A stretch of 64,000 bases of DNA from Pseudomonas sp. NCCP-436 (GTDB lineage Bacteria > Pseudomonadota > Gammaproteobacteria > Pseudomonadales > Pseudomonadaceae), in assembly GCF_019656335.1 (NCBI RefSeq), contig NZ_BPLZ01000011.1:1-64000 (forward strand), read 5' to 3'. Below the pieces are notes generated by a model, which saw only the letters and a program-made list of their open reading frames with translations, was not told where the DNA came from and made no database searches. Positions 8,711 to 18,660 of the stretch are shown here, piece after piece; position 1 is the first letter of the stretch; each line of letters opens with the position of its first letter. A program made the translations under genes and the position numbers.

Positions 8711-8750
8711 CCTGGCAGGGTAGTTCGAACCCTGTCAGGGCCTTGACAGG
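8711..8750. promoter_or_regulatory. Three CCTGNCAGG-type repeats / alternative hairpins between ppiB and glnS
   Basis: CCTGGCAGG (8711-8719), CCTGTCAGG (8731-8739) and CTTGACAGG (8742-8750) are three similar, near-palindromic 9-mers. The middle one can pair with the upstream arm (11 pairs, one G:U) or with the downstream arm TGACAGG (7 pairs), but not both at once. A TTGACA -35-like hexamer (8743-8748) overlaps the last copy. Confidence 0.5.
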
Positions 8751-8819
8751 TTGGTTATGATACGGACTTTGCCCGAAGCGGCCTACCCGTGCCGCACACG
8801 TATTCTCTCTAAGGACACC

Positions 8820-10486
<1,667 letters not shown>

Positions 10487-10487
<1 letters not shown>

Positions 10488-11872
10488 TGGCGCTTTCCCT
10501 CTACAACACCCTGACCAAGACCAAAGACAGTTTCCAGCCGCTGGATGGCAACAAGGTGCGCATGTACGTGTGCGGCATGACCGTGTACGACTACTGCCAT
10601 ATTGGACATGCTCGGGTGATGGTGGTCTTCGACGTGGTCACCCGCTGGCTGCGCCAGCGCGGCTACGACGTGACCTACGTGCGCAACATCACTGATATCG
10701 ACGACAAGATCATCCGCCGCGCCAACGAGAACGGTGAGCCGTTCGAGGCACTGGTCGAGCGCATGATTGCCGCCATGCATGAAGATGAGGCGAGTCTGAA
10801 CGTGCTGCGTCCGGATATCGAGCCGCGTGCGACCCAGCACATCGATGGCATGTTCGCGATGATTCAGACCCTGGTCGACAAGGGCTACGCCTACGCGCCG
10901 GGCAATGGCGACGTGTACTACCGCGTCGGCAAGTTCCAGGGCTATGGCAAGCTATCGCGCAGGAAGATCGAGGATCTGAAGATCGGTGCGCGCATCGAGG
11001 TCGACGAGGCCAAGGAGGATCCGTTGGACTTCGTGCTCTGGAAGGCCGCCAAGCCCGGCGAGCCGAGCTGGAAGTCACCCTGGGGACTAGGTCGTCCGGG
11101 CTGGCATATCGAGTGCTCGGTGATGTCCACCTGCTGTCTGGGCGAGACCTTCGACATCCACGGCGGTGGCCCGGATCTGGTGTTCCCTCACCACGAGAAC
11201 GAAATCGCACAGAGCGAGGCGGCCACCGGCAAGCTCTACGCCAAGGCCTGGATGCACGCCGGTGCGGTGCGCGTGGACGGTGAGAAGATGTCCAAGAGTC
11301 TGGGCAACTTCTTCACCATCCGCGAGGTACTGGAAAAGTACCATCCGGAAGTGGTGCGCTACCTGCTGGTGTCCAGCCACTACCGCAGCCCGATCAACTA
11401 TTCCGAGGAGAGCCTACGCGAGGCCAAGGGCGCCCTGGAACGCTTCTACAACGGACTCAAGGGCCTGCCCGAGGCCGCTCCGGCTGGTGGCGAGTCCTTC
11501 GTTGAGCGCTTCGGCGCGGCGATGGATGATGACTTCAACTCGCCGGAAGCCTGTGCGGTGCTGTTCGAGATGATCCGTGAGGTCAACCGTCTGCGTGAGT
11601 CCGACGTGCAGGCCGCTGCCGGTCTGGCTGCCCAGCTCAAGCAACTGGCCAGCGTGCTCGGTGTTCTGCAGCTGGAGCCGGATGCGTTCCTGCAGGCCGG
11701 TGCCGCCGGCAAGGTCGATGCCGCCGAGGTCGAGGCACTGATCGCTGCACGCCTGCAGGCTCGTGCCGACAAGAACTGGGCGGAAAGTGACCGTATCCGC
11801 GACCAGCTCACTGCGATGGGCGTGGTGCTGGAAGACGGCAAGGGTGGCACGACCTGGCGTCTGGCCGAGTAA
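10487..11872 (+). CDS. cysS: Cysteinyl-tRNA synthetase
   Basis: The 461-residue class Ia synthetase charges tRNA-Cys. Cys29 ([10 protein letters not shown]) begins the zinc site, the HIGH-like motif is CHIGHARV at residues 37-44, further zinc ligands lie in [10 protein letters not shown] and FPHHENE, and the [11 protein letters not shown] loop is intact. Its ATG overlaps the glnS stop by one base, so glnS-cysS is translationally coupled. The unit ends in a 13-bp hairpin at 11883-11920. Confidence 0.97.
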
Positions 11873-11882
11873 GTGCTGCGCT

Positions 11883-11920
11883 GAACGACAAAGGCTGCAG
11901 GAAAGCGGCCTTTGTCGTTC
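11883..11920 (+). terminator. Hairpin after glnS-cysS
   Basis: GAACGACAAAGGC (11883-11895) and GCCTTTGTCGTTC (11908-11920) form a perfect 13-bp stem with a 12-base loop, 10 bases after the cysS stop. There is no T tract after it, so it may stabilise or terminate with help. Confidence 0.65.
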
Positions 11921-12055
11921 TAAGGGGAGCTGCCAAGCGCTCCTCCTTATGCCTAACCAAACGCCTCCGGGCATGGTCGCTGCCCGACAGGGTTCACGGA
12001 TTTCGGCCGGGCTATGGCGTTACCGTTCAGGGGGGGCGCAGGGCATCCCAAGGGC

Positions 12056-13195
12056 TTACGGCGCGATTGCATCGAGCAGTTGCAGTGCCAGCCGCACGCG
12101 CTCGGCGTTGGGGTAATTGCGGTTGGCGAGTATCACCAGGCCTGTATCGCGCGCCGGCAGCAGCACGATGTAGGCGCCGAAGCCATTGGTGGAGCCTGTT
12201 TTGTTCAGTAGCAGATCGCCTTCGGCTGGTTTGGGTATGCTGAAACGCTCCACGGGCTGGGGTTGCAGCGCCATCTCTGCGGAGTTGCCAGCCTGCAGCT
12301 TCTCCAGGCTGATGGGGTAGACGTAGCGCTCCCAGCCCAGTGCCTGGATCATGTCACCGACCTGGTAGTAGCCGCGATGGGTGGCGCTGATGGCTTGGTG
12401 CAACCTTGAGGGCAGTCGCTCTGGATGCAGGTTGGCATCAATGAAGCGCAGCATGTCGGTGGCAGAGGATTTCAAGCCGTAGGCTTCGGCGTCCAGTGCG
12501 CCAGGGCTTACCCTCACTGCCTTGTCGTCACGGTAGCCCCAGGCATAGTGCGTCATCTGTTCGGGCGGTATGTGAATGTAGCTTTCCTGCAGGCCGAGTT
12601 GCGGCAGTAGATGCTTCTCCATTACCCGCTGAAAGGATTCGTCCAGGCTGGCGGCCGCCAGATGGCCGAACAGGCCAATACTAGGGTTGGAATACAGTCT
12701 TTGCGTGCCTGGCGGATACGCCGCCTGCCAGTTGTGGTAGTAAGCGAGCATTTGGCGTTCGTTGTCGACCGTATCCGGGAATTGCAGCGGCAGACCGCCA
12801 GTGGTGTAAGTTGCTAGATCTAATAGGCTGACATGGTCGAATGCGCTGCCTCGCAGTGCTGGTAGGTACTGACTGGCGCTGTCGTCGAGGTTCAGTGTGC
12901 CGCGGGCTGCGGCATAGGCGCCGAGGGTGGCGGTGAATAGTTTACTGATCGAGCCCAGCTCAAAGAGAGTGTGGCGATCCACTGCCTGGCCACTTTCGTG
13001 TGAGGCGACACCGTATTCGAATAGGTGTTGCTGCCCTCTATGGCTAATGGCAATGGCCATTCCTGGGATGGAGTAGGTTTGCATCATCGATTTCGCGGCA
13101 GTGTCCACGCGTTCTCCCAGGGAAGGCGCTGCAGACGTCTGGCTGGTAAGTAGCAGTACCAGAATTGCGCACAGAGAATGATACCGTTTGTGCAT
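12056..13195 (-). CDS. ampC: Class C beta-lactamase family serine hydrolase (AmpC-like)
   Basis: The 379-residue protein has an N-terminal signal peptide ending near SQTSAAP and should act in the periplasm. The three active-site motifs of class C enzymes are complete: Ser82-x-x-Lys85 (GSISK), Tyr168-Ser-Asn170 (LYSN) and Lys332-Thr-Gly334 (LNKTG). ATG 13195 has an AAGGAG site; the frame extends to 13261 without support. No ampR-type regulator is adjacent, unlike inducible ampC loci. It sits alone between cysS and folD. Substrate range cannot be read; a related serine esterase or DD-peptidase role is possible but the motif set favours a beta-lactamase. Confidence 0.9.
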   Translation of the reverse strand: MHKRYHSLCAILVLLLTSQTSAAPSLGERVDTAAKSMMQTYSIPGMAIAISHRGQQHLFEYGVASHESGQAVDRHTLFELGSISKLFTATLGAYAAARGTLNLDDSASQYLPALRGSAFDHVSLLDLATYTTGGLPLQFPDTVDNERQMLAYYHNWQAAYPPGTQRLYSNPSIGLFGHLAAASLDESFQRVMEKHLLPQLGLQESYIHIPPEQMTHYAWGYRDDKAVRVSPGALDAEAYGLKSSATDMLRFIDANLHPERLPSRLHQAISATHRGYYQVGDMIQALGWERYVYPISLEKLQAGNSAEMALQPQPVERFSIPKPAEGDLLLNKTGSTNGFGAYIVLLPARDTGLVILANRNYPNAERVRLALQLLDAIAP

Positions 13196-13450
13196 AGTGA
13201 ACTCCTTTCCATGGCGAAATGAGACAAGTACCGCCAGTAGTCGTTTCGCGGAGCAAGGCACTGGTCTAATGCCCTGGTAAAAGGTTCAGGCTGGATATCT
13301 AAATCCCAGAGGGGGCTTTGCGGTTGGGTTCGGCGTTCACAGTCTTCCGAAGGCGATATCGAAGCGGTCTGCTTCGATAGAGGCAGCCATAGCTGTGCTC
13401 GCCTGCCATGACGAGTGATACGTTGAGTCTATGAGTTGCTGCAGAAATGA

Positions 13451-13482
13451 CAACGGCACCTGCGGGTGCCGTTGTTCCGTTT
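13451..13482. terminator. Terminator downstream of folD
   Basis: CAACGGCACC (13451-13460) pairs exactly with GGTGCCGTTG (13465-13474) around TGCG. It lies just beyond the folD stop at 13497. A TTCCGTTT run follows only on the plus strand, so termination of folD itself may be modest. Confidence 0.6.
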
Positions 13483-13496
13483 GGGATGTTATTCAT

Positions 13497-14351
13497 TCAT
13501 GCATGCAGGTGTTCAGCTGCGTGCAGGGTATTTTCCAGCAGGCCGGCGCGCGTCATCGGACCGACGCCGCCTGGGACCGGAGTGATCCAGCCTGCGCGGG
13601 GTAGGGCGGTTTCGTAGACTACATCGCCGACCAGCTTGCCGTCTTCCTGGCGATTGATGCCGACGTCGATAACGATGGCGCCTTCCTTGATCCACTCGCC
13701 CTTGACCAGGCCCGGTTTGCCTGCAGCTACCACTACGATGTCGGCTTGCGACACGTGATGGGCCAAATCCTTGGTAAAACGATGGGTGACGGTCACGGTG
13801 CAGCCGGCCAGCAGTAGCTCCATGGCCATTGGTCGGCCAACGATATTGGAGGCTCCGACTACTACTGCATGCATGCCGTACAGGTTGGCTCCTGTGCTTT
13901 CCAGCAAGGTCATGATGCCTTTCGGTGTGCAGGGGCGCAGCAGTGGCATGCGCTGCGCCAGTCGACCGATGTTGTAGGGGTGGAAACCGTCGACGTCCTT
14001 GTCCGGGCGAATGCGCTCAAGCAGTAAGGAGGCGTCCAGGTGGTCAGGCAGCGGCAATTGCACGAGGATGCCGTCAATCGCCTGATCGTCGTTGAGTTCG
14101 TCGATTAGAGCGAGCAGATCGGCTTGCGTGGTCTCAGCCGGCAGGTCGTAGGCGCGCGAAAGAAAGCCGACTTCCTCGCAGTCCTTGCGTTTGTGTGCCA
14201 CATAGACCTGGGAGGCAGGATCAGTACCCACCAGAATCACCGCCAGGCCGGGAGCGCGAAGGCCTTCTTGGTGGCGTTCGGCAACGCGTTGGGCAATCTG
14301 CTGGCGGAGGCGGGCGGCGATCACCTTGCCGTCGATCAGTTGTGCGGTCAT
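13497..14351 (-). CDS. folD: Bifunctional methylene-THF dehydrogenase / methenyl-THF cyclohydrolase
   Basis: The 284-residue cytoplasmic enzyme makes 10-formyl-THF from 5,10-methylene-THF, using NADP. Family signatures are present: [14 protein letters not shown] with the catalytic Lys, [20 protein letters not shown], the nucleotide-binding [14 protein letters not shown], and the C-terminal [16 protein letters not shown]. The length is as usual. It is transcribed away from the tRNA cluster. Confidence 0.97.
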   Translation of the reverse strand: MTAQLIDGKVIAARLRQQIAQRVAERHQEGLRAPGLAVILVGTDPASQVYVAHKRKDCEEVGFLSRAYDLPAETTQADLLALIDELNDDQAIDGILVQLPLPDHLDASLLLERIRPDKDVDGFHPYNIGRLAQRMPLLRPCTPKGIMTLLESTGANLYGMHAVVVGASNIVGRPMAMELLLAGCTVTVTHRFTKDLAHHVSQADIVVVAAGKPGLVKGEWIKEGAIVIDVGINRQEDGKLVGDVVYETALPRAGWITPVPGGVGPMTRAGLLENTLHAAEHLHA

Positions 14352-14483
14352 TACGCTGATTAACCATTTGAAAGGGATGGAAAAAGAAGGCGCATTCTCG
14401 CATGTGCGTGCGATGGGGCAAAGGCGGCGGCCGCGGTTTTCGCGTAACTCCTTTAAATAGCTGAATTTTTTTGAAAGTTTCTG

Positions 14484-14510
14484 TTGACGACCCGGGGAGG
14501 CGTCTATAAC
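14484..14510 (+). promoter_or_regulatory. Promoter of the tRNA-Arg/His(-Leu) cluster
   Basis: TTGACG (14484-14489) and TATAAC (14505-14510) are separated by 15 bp, slightly short. A GC-rich discriminator (ATTCGCCCCG) follows, as expected for stringently controlled stable-RNA promoters. The leader before tRNA-Arg would be about 100 nt. Confidence 0.6.
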
Positions 14511-14619
14511 ATTCGCCCCGCTTCTCAGGAACAGCCACTCGCTGGGTCAGACGGCAAGAATCGAGCGTTAAGCTGGATTCGAGTCGAGAGCTTGAAATCC
14601 GCGTTCTGTGGGTGGATAA

Positions 14620-14696
14620 GCGCCCGTAGCTCAGCTGGATAGAGCATCCGCCTTCTAAGCGGATGGTCGCAGGTTCGAGTCCTGCCGGGTGCGCCA
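14620..14696 (+). tRNA. tRNA-Arg (anticodon TCT)
   Basis: This is a 77-base cloverleaf. GCGCCCG pairs with CGGGTGC (one G:U), the D arm reads AGCTCAGCTGGATAGAGC, the anticodon loop is CTTCTAA with TCT, and the T arm is CAGGTTCGAGTCCTG. CCA is encoded at 14694-14696. It reads AGA/AGG, rare codons in GC-rich Pseudomonas genes. Confidence 0.97.
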
Positions 14697-14733
14697 TTCA
14701 GGCGATCGGGCATTTTGGGTAAGCAAGTGATAT

Positions 14734-14810
14734 GGTGGGCGTAGCTCAGTTGGTAGAGCACAGGATTGTGGCTCCTGGTGTCGTGGGTTCGATTCCCATC
14801 GTCCACCCCA
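14734..14810 (+). tRNA. tRNA-His (anticodon GTG)
   Basis: The cloverleaf begins with the extra G(-1) at 14734 typical of tRNA-His. The anticodon GTG is at 14768-14770, the T arm is GTGGGTTCGATTCCCAT and CCA is encoded at 14808-14810. It lies 37 bp after tRNA-Arg and is probably co-transcribed with it. Confidence 0.97.
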
Positions 14811-14821
14811 TATTCCGAAAT

Positions 14822-14852
14822 GCCAGGCTCTTTAGCCTGGCGTTTTTGTTTT
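14822..14852 (+). terminator. Terminator between tRNA-His and tRNA-Leu
   Basis: GCCAGGCT (14822-14829) pairs exactly with AGCCTGGC (14834-14841) and is followed by GTTTTTGTTTT. This is a full intrinsic terminator placed before the third tRNA of the cluster. Confidence 0.88.
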
Positions 14853-14866
14853 AAGATACAAGCCAC

Positions 14867-14951
14867 GCGGACGTGGTGAAATTGGTAGACACACCAGATT
14901 TAGGTTCTGGCGCCGCAAGGTGTGAGAGTTCGAGTCTCTCCGTCCGCACCA
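14867..14951 (+). tRNA. tRNA-Leu (anticodon TAG)
   Basis: This is an 85-base class II tRNA with a long variable arm (GGCGCCGCAAGGTGT region). Acceptor GCGGACG pairs with CGTCCGC, the anticodon TAG is at 14901-14903, and CCA is encoded at 14949-14951. It follows a terminator, so it needs readthrough or its own promoter. A weak TAAGAT -10-like sequence lies at 14852-14857. Confidence 0.97.
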
Positions 14952-14988
14952 TCTTACAAGTCCTTCCCGATTGCCGCCTGCTTCTAGG

Positions 14989-15017
14989 GTGACTTCTTTT
15001 TATCGACCCTCTAGAAT
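14989..15017 (+). promoter_or_regulatory. Candidate sigma-70 promoter of tig
   Basis: GTGACT (14989-14994) and TAGAAT (15012-15017) are spaced by 17 bp. The start would be near 15024, giving a leader of about 53 nt before the tig ATG at 15077. Confidence 0.55.
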
Positions 15018-15076
15018 GCATGTCCTTGATTCGGGGCCGGTCCGAGCCGGTAATGTCTGTGCAACGAGGAATATAC

Positions 15077-16387
15077 ATGCAAGTTTCTGTTGAAAGCACT
15101 TCTGCTCTTGAGCGCCGCATGACTGTCGGCGTACCCGTCGAGCGCATCGAGACCGAAGTCAACAAGCGTCTGCAACAGACTGCCCGCCGTGCCAAGATCC
15201 CTGGCTTCCGTCCCGGCAAGGTGCCGATGAGCGTCATTCGTCAGCGTTATGAGGATGCTGCCCGCCAGGAAGCACTGGGTGACCTGATCCAGGCGACCTT
15301 CTATGAGGCGGTGGTTGAACAGAAGCTGAATCCGGCTGGCGCTCCGGCCGTGGAGCCGAAGGTCTTTGAAAAAGGCAAGGATCTGGAATACGTCGCCACC
15401 TTTGAGGTGTTTCCGGAGTTCGAAGTCGCCGGTTTCGAGTCAATTGCTGTCGAGCGTCTTCAGGCTGAAGTGGTCGACAGTGATGTCGACAACATGCTGG
15501 ACATCCTGCGCAAGCAGAATACTCGCTTCGAAGTCGTGGAGCGTGCTGCCGAGAACGGTGACCAGCTGAACATTGATTTCGTCGGCAAGATCGACGGCGA
15601 AGCCTTTGCTGGCGGTAGTGCCAAGGGAACCCAATTGGTACTGGGTTCCGGGCGGATGATTCCGGGCTTTGAAGATGCTCTGGTTGGCGTTAAGGCTGGT
15701 GAAGAGCGTGTGATCACCCCGACCTTCCCTGAGGACTATCAGAACCTTGAGTTGGCCGGCAAAACTGCCGAGTTCACCGTGACTGTAAACAGCGTTTCCG
15801 CGCCGCAACTGCCGGAGCTGAATGACGATTTCTTCGCTCTGTTCGGGGTCAAGGAAGGCGGTCTGGAAGGTTTCCGTGCCGAAGTTCGCAAGAACATGGA
15901 GCGCGAGCTGCGTCAAGCGGTTAAGGCCAAGGTCAAGAATCAGGTGATGGACGGTCTGTTGTCTGCCAACCCGATCGAGGTGCCTAAGGCGCTGATCAGC
16001 AACGAAGTGAATCGTCTGCGCGTGCAGGCCGTCCAGCAGTTTGGTGGCAACATCAAGCCGGATCAACTACCGGCCGAATTGTTCGAGGAACAGGCCAGGC
16101 GTCGTGTGGTTTTGGGGTTGATCGTTGCTGAAGTGGTTAAGAAGTTCGAGCTCAAGCCTGACGAGGCCCGCGTCCGCGAGCTGATCGAGGAAATGGCCTC
16201 GGCCTACCAGGAGCCTGAGCAGGTTGTTGCCTGGTACTACAAGAACGACCAGCAGCTCAACGAAGTGCGTTCGGTTGTGCTGGAAGAGCAAGTTGTAGAT
16301 ACTGTCCTGCAGAAGGCCCAGGTAACCGATAAAGCGGTTTCCTACGAAGACGCAGTCAAGCCGGCGGAAGCTCCGAAAGCCGACTGA
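15077..16387 (+). CDS. tig: Trigger factor (ribosome-associated chaperone)
   Basis: The 436-residue chaperone binds ribosomal protein L23 and folds nascent chains. The N-terminal ribosome-binding signature is present ([18 protein letters not shown]) and is followed by the FKBP-type prolyl isomerase domain near residues 160-245 and the helical C-terminal substrate arms. ATG 15077 follows ACGAGGAATATAC and gives the family start MQVSVEST; the open frame from 15020 is rejected. It heads the tig-clpP-clpX-lon-hupB-ppiD block, the standard order in gammaproteobacteria. Confidence 0.97.
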   Translation: MQVSVESTSALERRMTVGVPVERIETEVNKRLQQTARRAKIPGFRPGKVPMSVIRQRYEDAARQEALGDLIQATFYEAVVEQKLNPAGAPAVEPKVFEKGKDLEYVATFEVFPEFEVAGFESIAVERLQAEVVDSDVDNMLDILRKQNTRFEVVERAAENGDQLNIDFVGKIDGEAFAGGSAKGTQLVLGSGRMIPGFEDALVGVKAGEERVITPTFPEDYQNLELAGKTAEFTVTVNSVSAPQLPELNDDFFALFGVKEGGLEGFRAEVRKNMERELRQAVKAKVKNQVMDGLLSANPIEVPKALISNEVNRLRVQAVQQFGGNIKPDQLPAELFEEQARRRVVLGLIVAEVVKKFELKPDEARVRELIEEMASAYQEPEQVVAWYYKNDQQLNEVRSVVLEEQVVDTVLQKAQVTDKAVSYEDAVKPAEAPKAD

Positions 16388-16415
16388 TCTCGTAACCTCG
16401 TTCGAGCACACCACC

Positions 16416-16441
16416 ATAAGCCAGCCTCCGTGCTGGCTTAT
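16416..16441 (+). terminator. Hairpin between tig and clpP
   Basis: ATAAGCCAGC (16416-16425) and GCTGGCTTAT (16432-16441) form a perfect 10-bp stem with a 6-base loop. No T tract follows. It may attenuate transcription or protect the tig message while allowing read-through to clpP. Confidence 0.55.
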
Positions 16442-16481
16442 GCGCATTTGAGACATGACTATTAGGGAGTGAGCGCAAGAC

Positions 16482-17123
16482 ATGTCCCGCAATCCTTTTA
16501 TGCAAAACATGCCTGAAATCCAGGCTGCTGGCGGCCTGGTGCCGATGGTCATCGAGCAGTCTGCTCGTGGCGAACGGGCCTATGACATCTATTCGCGCCT
16601 GCTCAAGGAGCGCGTGATTTTCTTGGTTGGCCAAGTCGAGGACTATATGGCCAATCTGATCTGTGCCCAGCTACTGTTTCTGGAAGCGGAAAATCCGGAC
16701 AAGGACATCCACCTGTACATCAATTCGCCAGGCGGATCGGTAACGGCCGGTATGGCCATTTACGACACCATGCAGTTCATCAAGGCTGACGTTTCCACTA
16801 CCTGTATCGGCCAGGCATGCAGCATGGGAGCTTTCCTGTTGGCTGGCGGCGCAGCGGGAAAGCGCTACTGTCTGCCAAACTCGCGTGTGATGATTCACCA
16901 GCCGTTGGGCGGCTTCCAAGGACAGGCCTCGGATATCGATATTCATGCTCGTGAGATCCTCTACATTCGTCAGCGCCTGAACGAGTTGCTGGCCCATCAC
17001 ACCGGCCAGAGCCTGGAAACTATCGAGCGCGACACCAACCGCGACTACTTCATGAGTGCGGCTCGTGCCGTTGAGTATGGCATCGTCGACGCGGTTCATG
17101 AGAAGCGGAAGATGCCTGTCTAG
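16482..17123 (+). CDS. clpP: ATP-dependent Clp protease proteolytic subunit
   Basis: The 213-residue serine protease forms the tetradecameric chamber that degrades substrates unfolded by ClpX or ClpA. The catalytic triad is Ser114 (QACSMGA), His139 (VMIHQP) and Asp188 (NRDYF), in the positions seen in E. coli. An N-terminal propeptide of about 14 residues is likely. The ribosome site (AGGGAGTGAG) is a little far from ATG 16482. It is followed by clpX on the same strand. Confidence 0.97.
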   Translation: MSRNPFMQNMPEIQAAGGLVPMVIEQSARGERAYDIYSRLLKERVIFLVGQVEDYMANLICAQLLFLEAENPDKDIHLYINSPGGSVTAGMAIYDTMQFIKADVSTTCIGQACSMGAFLLAGGAAGKRYCLPNSRVMIHQPLGGFQGQASDIDIHAREILYIRQRLNELLAHHTGQSLETIERDTNRDYFMSAARAVEYGIVDAVHEKRKMPV

Positions 17124-17167
17124 GGGTGGCTGTAGCGCGAGCGGATCCTTTTGGCGCGGGTCGCGCC

Positions 17168-17196
17168 CTTGAAAATGCCCGCGTTTGCCTTCATCT
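17168..17196 (+). promoter_or_regulatory. Candidate sigma-32 (heat-shock) promoter of clpX
   Basis: CTTGAAA (17168-17174) is an exact sigma-32 -35 box. After 14 bp, CTTCATCT (17189-17196) partly matches the -10 consensus CCCCATNT. Transcription would start near 17203, 27 nt before the clpX ATG. Confidence 0.5.
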
Positions 17197-17229
17197 TGTG
17201 TTTCAAGCCTACCGCATTGGATTGATCGA

Positions 17230-18510
<1,281 letters not shown>

Positions 18511-18535
18511 CCGCGCCGTTGCGTGATGCAAGCGA

Positions 18536-18560
18536 GGGGCCGTCAGGCCCCTTTCGCATT
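18536..18560 (+). terminator. Terminator after clpX
   Basis: GGGGCC (18536-18541) pairs with GGCCCC (18546-18551) around GTCA, followed by TTTCGCATTT. It separates clpX from the lon promoter. Confidence 0.7.
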
Positions 18561-18573
18561 TCAGGACATTATG

Positions 18574-18602
18574 CTTGTTTTTTACAGAGGCTACCCCCAT
18601 CT
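18574..18602 (+). promoter_or_regulatory. Sigma-32 (heat-shock) promoter of lon
   Basis: CTTGTTT (18574-18580), 14 bp, then CCCCATCT (18595-18602), which matches the sigma-32 -10 consensus CCCCATNT exactly. The start would be near 18609, about 52 nt before the lon ATG. Heat-shock control of lon is established in gammaproteobacteria. Confidence 0.75.
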
Positions 18603-18660
18603 TAGGGTGAAGGGTAATCCCGCCTGTTTACGGCCACATGGCCGCCGCTGAGCCGAAATC

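Noticed and set aside
8743..8761. glnS promoter from TTGACA (8743-8748) with TATGAT (8756-8761)
   Set aside because: Spacing is only 7 bp; at 17 bp the sequence is ACTTTG, which is not a -10. The hexamer is kept only as part of the repeat.
14221..15237. Three minus-strand ORFs across the tRNA genes (typical MAHPAGLEPATIRLEGG-like translations)
   Set aside because: These are the well-known false proteins produced by reading tRNA genes backwards.
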